Below, piece after piece: positions 7,365 through 16,205 of a stretch of DNA of 64,000 nt. The position numbers and the translations under genes were made by a program. Under the pieces are notes generated by a model. The model was not told the origin of the DNA. It saw nothing but the letters and a program-made list of their open reading frames with translations, and ran no database searches. The stretch lies in NCBI RefSeq assembly GCF_003946265.1, contig NZ_RHNO01000008.1, positions 1-64,000 on the forward strand, given 5' to 3'. The stretch is from Levilactobacillus yonginensis (GTDB lineage: Bacteria > Bacillota > Bacilli > Lactobacillales > Lactobacillaceae). Each line of letters begins with the position of its first letter. Position 1 is the stretch's first letter.

Positions 7365-9094
7365 CGTGTCGTCGCCCCTTCCATTTCTGACCGCAACCGT
7401 ACGTACGCGCCATTTAACTGTTGCAGTTCAGCTGGCGTTCCTTGTTCAACGATTTGACCATGATCCATGACCAAAATGTAATCCATTTCGTTCATCCAAT
7501 GTAACCGGTGGGTCGCAAAGAAAACCAAGTGGTCGTTAAAGACTGGCATCATCGTCTTTTTTAAGTCAACTTCTGTCTCAATATCCAGGTGCGCCGTCGG
7601 TTCATCAAATAACAAGACCCGTCGTGAATCATCCAAGAAGGCCCGGGCCAACGCGATTCGTTGTGCCTGTCCCCCACTAACGCCCCGAGCACCTTCACCA
7701 ATTTGGGTGGCCAGACCTGCTGGCAACGTGGCAACCCAATCCGTCAAGCCTGCCCGCGCAACTGCCGCACTAACGGCCTCGTCACTCGCATCCGGCGTAT
7801 AAAAGGTCAGGTTGTCCCGCAAGCTCGCGTGGAACAAATACGGTGCCTGTGGAATATAGACAAAACTTCGCTGCCAGGCCTTTTGATCCAAATGAGGCAC
7901 CGCAGTCCCCCGCACACTGATTTGGCCCTCTGCGGGGCTGAGAAAGCCGCCTAGGGTATTGATTAACGTCGACTTACCGGAGCCCGATGCCCCAATGATG
8001 CCGACCTTTTTATAACCGTGCACGTCAAAGTTAATATCCTTCAGGGTTGCCGCGTCGTCCCCGTAGGCTACGTTCACGTGACTGAAGCTAACGGCATCGT
8101 CTGGTTGCCAAACAGGTTCGCGAACCGGTAACAGGTCACGGTCGGCTGGCGTTTCCCGCTGCAAGATGTCTAGCACGGCTGTCAACGCATTCTTCCCGTT
8201 CAACGTGGCGTGATAGTCGTTAGCAAAGTTCCGAATTGGTGCAAAGTAATCCGGCGCCAACGTCAAAATAACCAACGCTGGCAATAATTGAATGGTATTA
8301 TTCATCAGGCCAAAACCTAGGAAGACGGCAATAATCGCAATCGATAGCGTCGTGAAGAAGTCGAGCGCAAAGGTCGACGTCATGGCAATCGTCAACGTTG
8401 CCATCGTCTTCTTACGGTAGTCTTCACTCACCTGATAAACGTTATCCGCATACTGTTCATTTAAGCCCAACTGTTTCAAGGTTGGTAGACCCCGTAACGT
8501 ATCCACGAAGTGATTAGAAAGGCGTTGGTAACCAGCGTACTGCCGGTCGGCCTTAGCCTGCGCCGCAAACCCTAGAATAATCATAAATAGAATAATCAAT
8601 GGATAAATGGCTAGCAGGAAAAGTGCTTCCTTCCACTGGATGAAAGCTATGTAAATCAACACTAGCCACGGTGTGATCGACAGATCCAAGACCTTGCCAA
8701 TAATCATCATGAGATAGGTTTGAATCTTGTCGATTCCTTCAAGACCCATGGTCACAACGTTCCCCGTTCCTTCCTGGGCAACCACACTCGGTCCTAGGTC
8801 GAACAGTTTTGCCATAAACTGCTTACGTAATTTTTTGGTCGTCTTTTCCACGAATGGATAGAACAGCCAATCCTTCAATAGCGTCAATAAATGCCGGGCT
8901 AAAAAGGCCACAGCAAACACTGCCAATGGGAAAACAATCGTTCCCAGTGGCTGTTGCTTCCAGAGCTGGACAATGGCTGTTGCTAGGTACTGCGCTTGAA
9001 TAATAATCATAATTGCTTGAATCAGCGTTAGGATACCCACCATCAGGGCGGCCGGCTTTACACCTGGAAATTTAAAAACCCGTTGATCAATCAC
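7361..9094 (-). CDS. cydD: Heterodimeric ABC transporter CydD, for bd-oxidase assembly
   Basis: A 577-residue half-transporter with an N-terminal membrane domain and a C-terminal ATPase domain: Walker A IIGASGSGKST, signature VSGGQAQRIALAR, Walker B VLLFDEPTAHLD. I use the GTG at 9094, seven bases after GAGGGGG. This gives an N-terminus starting IDQRVFKFPG and the usual family length. A longer frame from ATG 9187 adds 31 residues but has no ribosome site. The gene is separated from cydB by a terminator, so cydDC probably has its own promoter in the 9100-9240 stretch; only a weak TATCAT box is visible there. Confidence 0.86.
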   Translation of the reverse strand: MIDQRVFKFPGVKPAALMVGILTLIQAIMIIIQAQYLATAIVQLWKQQPLGTIVFPLAVFAVAFLARHLLTLLKDWLFYPFVEKTTKKLRKQFMAKLFDLGPSVVAQEGTGNVVTMGLEGIDKIQTYLMMIIGKVLDLSITPWLVLIYIAFIQWKEALFLLAIYPLIILFMIILGFAAQAKADRQYAGYQRLSNHFVDTLRGLPTLKQLGLNEQYADNVYQVSEDYRKKTMATLTIAMTSTFALDFFTTLSIAIIAVFLGFGLMNNTIQLLPALVILTLAPDYFAPIRNFANDYHATLNGKNALTAVLDILQRETPADRDLLPVREPVWQPDDAVSFSHVNVAYGDDAATLKDINFDVHGYKKVGIIGASGSGKSTLINTLGGFLSPAEGQISVRGTAVPHLDQKAWQRSFVYIPQAPYLFHASLRDNLTFYTPDASDEAVSAAVARAGLTDWVATLPAGLATQIGEGARGVSGGQAQRIALARAFLDDSRRVLLFDEPTAHLDIETEVDLKKTMMPVFNDHLVFFATHRLHWMNEMDYILVMDHGQIVEQGTPAELQQLNGAYVRLRSEMEGATTR

Positions 9095-9310
9095 AAAGAA
9101 GCCCCCTCGTAACAAGTGATAAAACGAAGTTACCTTAGTTAACGCAACCGGCTGAGCACCGGCCCTTGCTAACTTAAAATAACCCATAACTCATACTGCA
9201 ATGATAGCATTTTTACCGTTTCTAAGCGCTACCAAACTGCTGATTTACGAAAATGTTTTTGCCAATTTCATGGCTCACGACAGACCAGAGGATCGGCCCC
9301 GCCGACAATT

Positions 9311-9347
9311 ATAAAAATCCCCACCACTCCGAAAAGCGGTGAGGATT
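9311..9347 (-). terminator. Terminator of cydAB
   Basis: On the minus strand AATCCTCACC (9347-9338) pairs with GGTGGGGATT (9325-9316), including one G-U pair, with CCG/CGG continuing the stem inside the loop. A T run follows. It lies 29 bp after the cydB stop. Confidence 0.8.
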
Positions 9348-9375
9348 CGTTAACTTAAATTTTAAGTTGTCGTAC

Positions 9376-10386
9376 CTAGGCGTTCTGCTTTGGTGAAGAC
9401 AAGCGCTTGTAGAAGACCCAGTAGCTCCAAACGAAGTAGATCAACACGATTGGCAAGATGCTAAACGTGAGAATCGTCATCAGATGCAGTGTGTACGGTG
9501 AACTTGATGAATTCTTGATCAGTAACGAGTTGGCCGGATTGTTGGCAATCATGACCCGTGGGAACAAGCCATTGAAAATCAAGACGACCACACTGATTAG
9601 CGATAACCCGCTTCCAATGAATGAAAGCCACTCGTGGTTACCTAATACCCCCCAGTAAGCCAGGCAAGTGAAGATTACCAGAGCAACGACGATTGCCGTC
9701 GTGCTCAATGGCTTCTTGTCGAAGAAATCGGTTGAGAAATAGAGCAATACAGCGAACAAAACTTCACCCGCAAAGAGAATTGGGTAAACGACCTTGTTCC
9801 AAGCCAAGGCCCGATCACGTAAGCTACCTTCCGTTTTTAAACGAATGTAGTTCAACCCGTGGACCAGGCACAGAACGGTTACGGCAACCCCACCGACTAA
9901 GGAGAACAAGTTCACGTAGTCGAAGAAGTGGGCACTCATGTCCCCGTTCTTATCAATTGGCATCCCAGCGATCATCGCAGTGAACAGCATCCCAAACAGG
10001 AAGGCCGCACAGAAACTCCCAATCGTTGAAGCCCATTCCCAGAAGCTCCGCCAAGTTTCCGTCCGCATGTTGGCCCGGAACTCAAAGGAAACACCCCGGA
10101 AAATCAAGGCTGCTAAAATCAGGAATAGAATCAAGTAGAACCCTGAGAAGAGGGTTGCATACCACATTGGGAATGAGGCAAACATGGCACCACCAGCGGT
10201 GATCAACCAGACTTCGTTACCATCCCAGTGTGGTCCAATCGAACGAATCACAACGTCACGTTCGGCATCGGTTTTGGCGAAACTCTTGACGAGCATCCCC
10301 ACCCCGAAGTCGAATCCATCAAGGAAGAAGAACCCGCTGAACAAGACCCCAATTAAGATAAACCAGATGAATTGCAGACTAGTCAT
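9376..10386 (-). CDS. cydB: Cytochrome bd ubiquinol/menaquinol oxidase subunit II
   Basis: A 336-residue membrane protein with eight or nine predicted helices, starting MTSLQFIWFILIGVLFSGFFFLDGFDFGVGML, where the GFDFG segment is characteristic of CydB. It pairs with CydA to form the quinol:O2 oxidoreductase. The ATG at 10386 follows AAAGGGGGC and overlaps the cydA stop by 8 bp; a longer frame reaching 10455 lies inside cydA and is rejected. The oxidase requires heme. Lactobacilli usually import it, so activity is expected only when heme is supplied (family knowledge). Confidence 0.95.
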   Translation of the reverse strand: MTSLQFIWFILIGVLFSGFFFLDGFDFGVGMLVKSFAKTDAERDVVIRSIGPHWDGNEVWLITAGGAMFASFPMWYATLFSGFYLILFLILAALIFRGVSFEFRANMRTETWRSFWEWASTIGSFCAAFLFGMLFTAMIAGMPIDKNGDMSAHFFDYVNLFSLVGGVAVTVLCLVHGLNYIRLKTEGSLRDRALAWNKVVYPILFAGEVLFAVLLYFSTDFFDKKPLSTTAIVVALVIFTCLAYWGVLGNHEWLSFIGSGLSLISVVVLIFNGLFPRVMIANNPANSLLIKNSSSSPYTLHLMTILTFSILPIVLIYFVWSYWVFYKRLSSPKQNA

Positions 10387-11833
10387 GGTTGAACGCCCCC
10401 TTTGAGTAAGGATCCAGGTCAGTATCACTGGCTGCGTACCCATCAGTATTCTCATCGTTGTCAGGACCGGCCTTCAAAGTCCGGTGGCAGAGGACAATCA
10501 TAACGACCCCCATCCCAGCAAACATCAGGAAGTAGATGATGTTTGACGTTAACAGCGAAGCAACGGAGACATTTGGCGATACCGCATCGGCAATCGTTAA
10601 CAGACCGTAAACAACCCATGGGTAACGGCCAAATTCAGTGATGAACCAACCAGCCGTGTTGACAATAAATGGCAGCCACAGGCACAGTCCCATAATGTAA
10701 AGGAACCAACGTTGCTTCATAATTGCTTGCGACTTCTTACGGTTGAAAATCAACCCGACAATTGCTAGCAAGGCAAACAGTGCACCGGCACCAGACATAA
10801 TCCGGAAGCTCCAGAACAACGTGTTCGTTGGAACGTAATAATTAATATCGCTGCCGTACTTCTTATCGTACTTTGCGTGCATTTCTTTGTTAATGGTATT
10901 CATACCTTTGACCGTCCCAGTTGTCTTATGGTAGCTCAACAGGTTGAGGACGTAAGGTACGTCGACTGACCACGTCGTCTTATGGTTCTTCGTATCAAAT
11001 CCAGAAACAGCCGCCCATTCACCTTTGTTGGTCGAGTCCTTGTAGAGCCCTTCCATTGCGGCAAATTTCATTGGTTGGTTGTTAATTAAGTAACGACTTT
11101 GGATATCCCCACTGGCAATTGAACCCAGTGAGAAAATCAAGCCAATGACTAAGGCTACGTTTAATGACTTCCGGTAGAACGTCACGTGATCCTTCTTCAA
11201 TAAACGCCAAGCAGCACAGCCAGCGATGACGAAGGAAGCGGTAACAAATGCACCGAAAATAACATGTGGGAATTCACTCCACAACTGAGGGTTACTCAGG
11301 ACAGCCCCAAAGCTGACCATTTGAACGTGACCCGTTTGTTGATTGATGATGTAACCCAATGGGTTTTGCATAAAACTGTTAGCTGCCAGAATCCACAGTG
11401 CAGAAAGTGAAGACCCGAACATTACCAACCAAATAAAGAGTGTGTGGACCCATTTGTTGAACCGGTCCCAGGTAAACATCCACATCCCAATGAAGGTGGA
11501 TTCCATGAAGAAGGCTGCCAGGGCTTCAATGGCTAATGGTGCACCGAAGATGTCCCCCATAAACCGTGAGTATTCCGACCAGTTCATCCCGAATTGGAAT
11601 TCTTGAATAATCCCGGTAACCACCCCAACGGCGAAGCTATACAGGAACATTTTGCCCCAGAACTGGGCCATCTTCTTGTAATCCTCATCACCCTTGATGG
11701 CGTACATGGTTTCCATGACGGCAACGACGAAGGCTAACCCAATTGAAAATGGAACGAAGAAGAAGTGAAAGACAGTCGTCATTCCAAATTGAAATCGTGC
11801 TAGGCCTAAGATATCCAGACCAAGATTTAACAT
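10379..11833 (-). CDS. cydA: Cytochrome bd oxidase subunit I
   Basis: A 484-residue membrane subunit carrying the hemes. His23 (RFQFGMTTVFHFFF) corresponds to the heme d/b595 ligand. A second His in EFPHVIFGAFVTA and the Met in SFRIMSGAGALFA match the b558 ligands of the E. coli protein. The ITEFGRYPWVVYG segment is the conserved quinol-side motif. The quinol loop is the short type common in Gram-positives. The ATG is preceded by a GGGGGGG ribosome site. It is first in the cydAB transcript, with a consensus promoter about 60 bp upstream. Confidence 0.96.
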   Translation of the reverse strand: MLNLGLDILGLARFQFGMTTVFHFFFVPFSIGLAFVVAVMETMYAIKGDEDYKKMAQFWGKMFLYSFAVGVVTGIIQEFQFGMNWSEYSRFMGDIFGAPLAIEALAAFFMESTFIGMWMFTWDRFNKWVHTLFIWLVMFGSSLSALWILAANSFMQNPLGYIINQQTGHVQMVSFGAVLSNPQLWSEFPHVIFGAFVTASFVIAGCAAWRLLKKDHVTFYRKSLNVALVIGLIFSLGSIASGDIQSRYLINNQPMKFAAMEGLYKDSTNKGEWAAVSGFDTKNHKTTWSVDVPYVLNLLSYHKTTGTVKGMNTINKEMHAKYDKKYGSDINYYVPTNTLFWSFRIMSGAGALFALLAIVGLIFNRKKSQAIMKQRWFLYIMGLCLWLPFIVNTAGWFITEFGRYPWVVYGLLTIADAVSPNVSVASLLTSNIIYFLMFAGMGVVMIVLCHRTLKAGPDNDENTDGYAASDTDLDPYSKGAFNHD

Positions 11834-11889
11834 TTTTCTAACCCCCCCAAACGTTATTAGTATAAATAAATAATTGCTATCCTGAACCT

Positions 11890-11918
11890 ATTATATCGAG
11901 TGATAAGTCAATTATCAA
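11890..11918 (-). promoter_or_regulatory. Promoter of cydAB
   Basis: On the minus strand TTGATA (11918-11913), a 17-bp spacer and a perfect TATAAT (11895-11890) are present. The leader is about 50 nt. Confidence 0.8.
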
Positions 11919-11994
11919 TGGTTAGGCGCCAATCTCCGTAAAGTTAATAGAATATATTAGTAATTTGTGTGCAACTTGGTTGTTGACACTGGTA

Positions 11995-12012
11995 ACACAT
12001 TTGCCAATGTGT
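11995..12012. promoter_or_regulatory. Operator-like inverted repeat between cydA and the dehydrogenase gene
   Basis: ACACATT (11995-12001) is perfectly mirrored by AATGTGT (12006-12012) around 4 bp, with GTA and TAC flanking. It follows TTGACA (11983-11988) at -35-like distance from an AATGTG hexamer, so a repressor bound here could control the plus-strand gene. It is not a clear Rex or CcpA site. Confidence 0.35.
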
Positions 12013-12120
12013 GCTACTCAAGTAAGCGATTTCTGCCGTTCTGATAAGGTTTTTAGGAAAAAATGCACAAACTCGTGCTAAAATAAAGGAGACGCAGAAC
12101 GTCTAAGGAGGTTTTTGATC

Positions 12121-13071
12121 ATGAAAGAACGGATACTTGCCTTTCAACATTTATCACCAGAACAAACGGAACAGCTGACTAGCATGGGGGTTGATGTCGT
12201 GCCCGCCGACCAGTGGGACACTGCTACGGACATCAGCATCGTCTTTGGCTGGAGCACGGAACACGGCCTCGCCGTCTTACAAGATCCGCACAACAACGTG
12301 CACTGGATTCAAACCGTCAGTGCCGGGGTAGACTACCTTCCCTTGGACTGGATCACCGCGCACAACATCCAACTGACGAATGCCAGTGGTGCTTTCTCAG
12401 CGGCGATCGCGGAATCAACGATTGGCTACCTGCTCTACTTTCTGCGGGACTTCAACGAAGCCGTCAAGAACCAAGCCGGTCACTTCTGGCAACGGCCACT
12501 ACGTAGTGAAATGGCGACGCTGGCCTCCCAAAAAGTGGTTATCTACGGGACTGGCAGCATTGGTCAACACATCGCTGAACTACTAAATGGCTTCGGGAAT
12601 TACCCATTTGGCGTTAACCGGTCAGGCCATGGCGTTTCTGGTTTCCAAGGGACTGTGGCGATGAAGGATGACGCAGACCTCGTTAAAGACGCTGACATCA
12701 TCATCAATGCGATGCCAGCTACGCCTAGCACGGTCCACTACTTCAATACGGACTTCTTTGATAAGCTAAATGGCACCCGGGTCTTTGTCAACGTTGGTCG
12801 TGGCAAATCTGTCGACGAACAGGCACTGATGCACGCCTTGCTCTACCAAAAGGTGTTGAACGCTGGCCTCGACGTCTTCGAAACTGAACCGCTGCCAAAG
12901 GATTCTAAACTGTGGGACTACCCAAACGTTTTGATTACGCCTCATCAAACCAGCTTTGCTGGTGCTGAAAACATCCGGGCTATCTTTGGTTACTTCAAAG
13001 ATAACTTGGCCAGTTGGACGCAAGATGGCAAACTCACCGTCAACCTGACCGACCCTAGCCGTGGCTACTAA
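12121..13071 (+). CDS. D-isomer-specific 2-hydroxyacid dehydrogenase family protein
   Basis: A 316-residue soluble oxidoreductase. The dinucleotide motif YGTGSIGQHIAELL lies near residues 142-155. The catalytic trio is visible as VNVGRG (Arg), DVFETEPLP (Glu) and ITPHQTSF (His). After the second strand of the Rossmann fold the sequence GVNRSGHG offers Arg and Ser rather than Asp, which favours NADPH over NADH (inference). The start is ATG 12121, nine bases after AGGAGG; an upstream TTG in frame is too close to that site. It resembles the phosphoglycerate/hydroxypyruvate reductase-like group, not classical D-lactate dehydrogenase. The substrate is unknown. It stands alone, ended by a strong terminator. 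Confidence 0.85.
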   Translation: MKERILAFQHLSPEQTEQLTSMGVDVVPADQWDTATDISIVFGWSTEHGLAVLQDPHNNVHWIQTVSAGVDYLPLDWITAHNIQLTNASGAFSAAIAESTIGYLLYFLRDFNEAVKNQAGHFWQRPLRSEMATLASQKVVIYGTGSIGQHIAELLNGFGNYPFGVNRSGHGVSGFQGTVAMKDDADLVKDADIIINAMPATPSTVHYFNTDFFDKLNGTRVFVNVGRGKSVDEQALMHALLYQKVLNAGLDVFETEPLPKDSKLWDYPNVLITPHQTSFAGAENIRAIFGYFKDNLASWTQDGKLTVNLTDPSRGY

Positions 13072-13101
13072 TTGGTCAGCAACTTAATGTAATTAAATGA
13101 A

Positions 13102-13140
13102 AAACCCCCACGCGATAATTTGGTCGCGTGGGGGTTTCGT
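13102..13140. terminator. Strong bidirectional terminator
   Basis: A 14-bp perfect stem (AAACCCCCACGCGA 13102-13115 with its complement 13124-13137) has an 8-nt loop. Its best U-tract (TTTTT) is in the minus direction, so it suits the exopolysaccharide operon arriving from the right through repeat copy B. It also ends the plus-strand dehydrogenase gene. Confidence 0.88.
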
Positions 13141-13148
13141 TATCTCTG

Positions 13149-13660
13149 CTAAAGGTTGAAAACACTAAAACACCCACTATGCCTGATACAACGAGGGTTG
13201 GGATTTACTCAAACATAGTGGGAAATTGCTGCCTTACCGTTCGCCAAATTTGGACTGGAACGCGGTGGGAAGGACGGGACAAGCCAAAAGGCGGTCTTGC
13301 CCCTCGCTTGAAGCCGTAAAGGCACGTCTTCAAGTCGCCATTTTCAAGAAAAGCACTTGAAAATCCCACGGCTGAGTCCAAATTTGGCTCACTCTCGGCT
13401 AGCTAGTGGCGTGCTAATAATATTGCGTAAGTGCTGTCATTCAGGCAGTTAAGCTAGCTTAGTTCCATGAACCCGTTTAACCGCAGGCGGTCAAAGATGG
13501 AGCCAGCTGTGTCGACGGTGTTAGCCGATTCTCGGCTTACAGTGTGGGACGTGTTTGGAGACTGGTGGTTTTCCAGGCTTCAAGCCGAGCCAAAGGACCG
13601 TTTTTCAGGCCGGAGGCGTTCCCCACAGCAGGTGAAATCTCTGACAGCCGCAGGTGGCTG
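13149..13660 (-). repeat. Dispersed 3'-end repeat, copy B (512 bp, longest)
   Basis: Read on the minus strand it runs from CAGCCACCTGCGGC to CAACCTTTAG, as in copy A. It keeps the hairpin AGCCGA-GAA-TCGGCT (13537-13523) and the palindrome TAAGCTAGCTTA. Near its far end a 9-bp stem CCCACTATG (13173-13181) / CATAGTGGG (13214-13222) is shared with copy C although the loops differ. It lies 41 bp after the flippase stop and 11 bp before the terminator. It explains nearly all of the 630-bp gene-free stretch between the two convergent genes. Confidence 0.88.
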
Positions 13661-13701
13661 ACGGACACAAACCACTAATCTTTTTAAATTTACTGAATTC
13701 T

Positions 13702-15165
13702 TCACTCCGCCGCTTTATCCCCTTGTCTCACCGCAATCAGGTCACGAACCGTCGCCATCAATCGACGCCGAGTTAAGCAGAGCGCCAGCATGCCAATGCC
13801 AATCAACCCGTACCGAACCAACGGCCAGTGATAGCTAGCTAGAAATAACAGCCCCACGCTCATAAAAATGCCAATGATCAGTAATAGCGGCCGCGGCTGA
13901 TAGACCCGCACGCCTGCCAGTCGATCACGACAGATACGCCGCATTAGTAGATAGTGGCCTAGCGCGTACGCGACGTAGCAGATTAAAGTCGTGTACCCCG
14001 CCGCATAGAACCCCAGCCGTGGGATCAACCAAAAGTTCAGGCCCAGGTTCAACCCGGCACCAGCAATGGTAGCTACCGTCACGAATAACGTTTTCTCATA
14101 GTAAAGTTCAAATACCACGAAAAAATTATAGAGAAAAGCGAAAAACACACTCATCGTAATTGGTGGCATGACCCAGATTGCCTGTAAATAAGCGGCTGGC
14201 GCAAAGATAGCCACTAGTTCCGGCGCAAAAGCAATGAACCCAATGTTAATTGCCGCAATCATCCCTAACGCAGGCAAAGCAACTCGTGAAATATCCCCCG
14301 CTCGTCCCGCTTTTATCTTCTGATACATCCAGGGCTCCAACGTCTGTAGCAGCACATCGTTAAAAAGGGTCGTTAACATCGAGATTGCACTGGCCAGTGT
14401 GTAAATCCCCGCTACCCCGGCACCCAACATCTTATCGATCATGATGCGGTCCGAACTAAACAACACTGCCTGTGAGAGAAAATGTGGTAGTAACGGTACA
14501 TTGAAGCAGATGGCGTACTTCCAAAATCTAGTGGAGAAGAACCGCCGTCCTCGTCTCATTTGAATAAAGAAGAAGCCCACGTACGCAATCAGTTGGACCA
14601 ACGCCAACCCCACGATTCGCGCTGTCACCTTGTCCTGAGCGTGGACCACTAACCAGATACCCACCACTGGCTGACTAACGGTCACCAGCAACGTCATCGC
14701 CACCAATCGTCGGTAGCGGTAGGCCACGCGTTGCGCTACCGACCAAAAGTTAAACGCCGCACCGGCCCAAATAATCACCAACATGGCCAACACCTGCACC
14801 GTTGGCAGACCGAGCAGTTGATTCACCTGCGTCCTGAATAGCAGATAGCCGGCGGTCCACCCGCCAGCCAAAACGACCGTCAGTCCCTGCATGGAAGAGG
14901 AAAAAGTCGCTTGTTCCCGGTCAAATTTTACCAACCCCTGCATGTACACACCGGCGTAAAGATTCAGCGACACCAGAATAGTCACCACGTTTAGCCAGGA
15001 ATTGAAGACACTAAATTGCCCGTACTCCTGCGGGGTCAGCAGGCGCGTAAAGATGGGGGTCGTCAGGACTGACAACCCCCGCTGAACAAACGCACAAATC
15101 AGAAACCAAAAGGAGGCCCGCACCTGGACTGGTAGCTGCTTATATTTTGTCATCAACTTTCTCAT
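13702..15165 (-). CDS. wzx: Polysaccharide repeat-unit flippase (Wzx-type)
   Basis: A 487-residue polytopic protein with about 14 hydrophobic segments and the MATE/MVF-like polysaccharide exporter pattern (RGLSVLTTPIFTRLLTPQEYGQFSVFNSW near the N-terminus). It would move lipid-linked repeat units across the membrane for polymerisation by the Wzy protein encoded two genes upstream. It is the last gene of the exopolysaccharide operon. The ATG at 15165 reads MRKLMTKYKQLP; a second ATG five codons in is an alternative start. Copy B and a terminator follow. Confidence 0.82.
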   Translation of the reverse strand: MRKLMTKYKQLPVQVRASFWFLICAFVQRGLSVLTTPIFTRLLTPQEYGQFSVFNSWLNVVTILVSLNLYAGVYMQGLVKFDREQATFSSSMQGLTVVLAGGWTAGYLLFRTQVNQLLGLPTVQVLAMLVIIWAGAAFNFWSVAQRVAYRYRRLVAMTLLVTVSQPVVGIWLVVHAQDKVTARIVGLALVQLIAYVGFFFIQMRRGRRFFSTRFWKYAICFNVPLLPHFLSQAVLFSSDRIMIDKMLGAGVAGIYTLASAISMLTTLFNDVLLQTLEPWMYQKIKAGRAGDISRVALPALGMIAAINIGFIAFAPELVAIFAPAAYLQAIWVMPPITMSVFFAFLYNFFVVFELYYEKTLFVTVATIAGAGLNLGLNFWLIPRLGFYAAGYTTLICYVAYALGHYLLMRRICRDRLAGVRVYQPRPLLLIIGIFMSVGLLFLASYHWPLVRYGLIGIGMLALCLTRRRLMATVRDLIAVRQGDKAAE

Positions 15166-15203
15166 ATAATTTTCCGAACCTCTACATTCATGCGAGCAAC
15201 TGG

Positions 15204-16205
15204 CTACGGCCTAGCCAACCGGTAACGTAACCAGTAGAACAGGCGACTCTTCACTAGCGACTCTTTCACCTGAAAGAGTCGTGCTGCTCCCTCAAAATGC
15301 CAGTTGGCCACCCTAAGAATCGTCTGATTAGCTGGTCCATACATCCAATGCTGGCAGCGTGGTGATAACCGACAATACATAGCGCGCAGTTGTTTAAACT
15401 CCCGCCGATGACTTCTTAAAGCACCACTAGCCAACTCTATAATCAACCGATTCCGACGAATCTTGAGATCCGTTTGAAATACCGCCGGAACACTGGTCAA
15501 CATGTGATCGACCGCTTGAACTGCCGTGACCTTTTTAGGATTAAAGCCTGAATTCACTAACGACTCGGCGTGTTGCCAATACACGTACAGCGGCTCTGGC
15601 AGGCACAGAATCGTCGTCACCCGTTGGATTAATTGGACATTAAACAATTCATCCTCCAAATACGCTACGTGCTCATCAAAATACATCCCCTGAATGGCAG
15701 CCCTACGATAAGCCTTGTTACAAGCATAGCCGCGAAAACCACCCTGGGTGAAAATTACTTCTAGAAAACTGGGGGCTGCCAAAAGCTGTGGCCGAGCAAA
15801 TCTCTCGTTCAGTGCCATAGCGTACGTCCGATTATAACTTGCCAACAAGACGTTGAAACAAGCAATATCTGGTCGACTCACCAGCTGCTTTTTCAAAATC
15901 GTCAGTGCATCTGCCGCTAGATAGTCATCCGGGTCTAGGAATAACACGTACTGTCCCCGTGCTACTTTTAACCCCGTATTTCTCGCGGCTGAGACGCCCG
16001 CGTTGGCCTGAGAAAACACCTGCAGTGCCGATACGTTCCCCGCCAACTGTTGAAGTACCGCCAGTGAAGCATCCGTTGAGCCGTCGTCCACCGCCAAGAT
16101 TTCAAAATCTGTAAATGCCTGGTCTAGCACAGATGTCAGGCAGCGCTCCAGGAAATGGGCAGCATTGTACACCGGAATAATGATTGAAAAGTATGGGGAC
16201 TTCAT
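15204..16205 (-). CDS. Family 2 glycosyltransferase
   Basis: A 333-residue GT-A transferase. The N-terminus FSIIIPVYNAAHFLERCL is the classical GT2 start, followed by LAVDDGSTDAS and the metal-binding FLDPDDY motif. The start is ATG 16205, which overlaps the polymerase stop as ATGA and follows AGGAGAGGAG; a frame extending to 16352 lies within the polymerase gene and is rejected. It adds one sugar to the lipid-linked unit of the exopolysaccharide. Donor and linkage cannot be told. Confidence 0.86.
   Translation of the reverse strand: MKSPYFSIIIPVYNAAHFLERCLTSVLDQAFTDFEILAVDDGSTDASLAVLQQLAGNVSALQVFSQANAGVSAARNTGLKVARGQYVLFLDPDDYLAADALTILKKQLVSRPDIACFNVLLASYNRTYAMALNERFARPQLLAAPSFLEVIFTQGGFRGYACNKAYRRAAIQGMYFDEHVAYLEDELFNVQLIQRVTTILCLPEPLYVYWQHAESLVNSGFNPKKVTAVQAVDHMLTSVPAVFQTDLKIRRNRLIIELASGALRSHRREFKQLRAMYCRLSPRCQHWMYGPANQTILRVANWHFEGAARLFQVKESLVKSRLFYWLRYRLARP

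Noticed and set aside
9095-9187. 31-residue N-terminal extension of CydD
   Set aside because: No ribosome site before ATG 9187; GTG 9094 has one and gives the family's usual start.
11941-12000. Rex-type redox operator upstream of cydA
   Set aside because: TTGTG occurs but not with a matching CACAA half at the right spacing.
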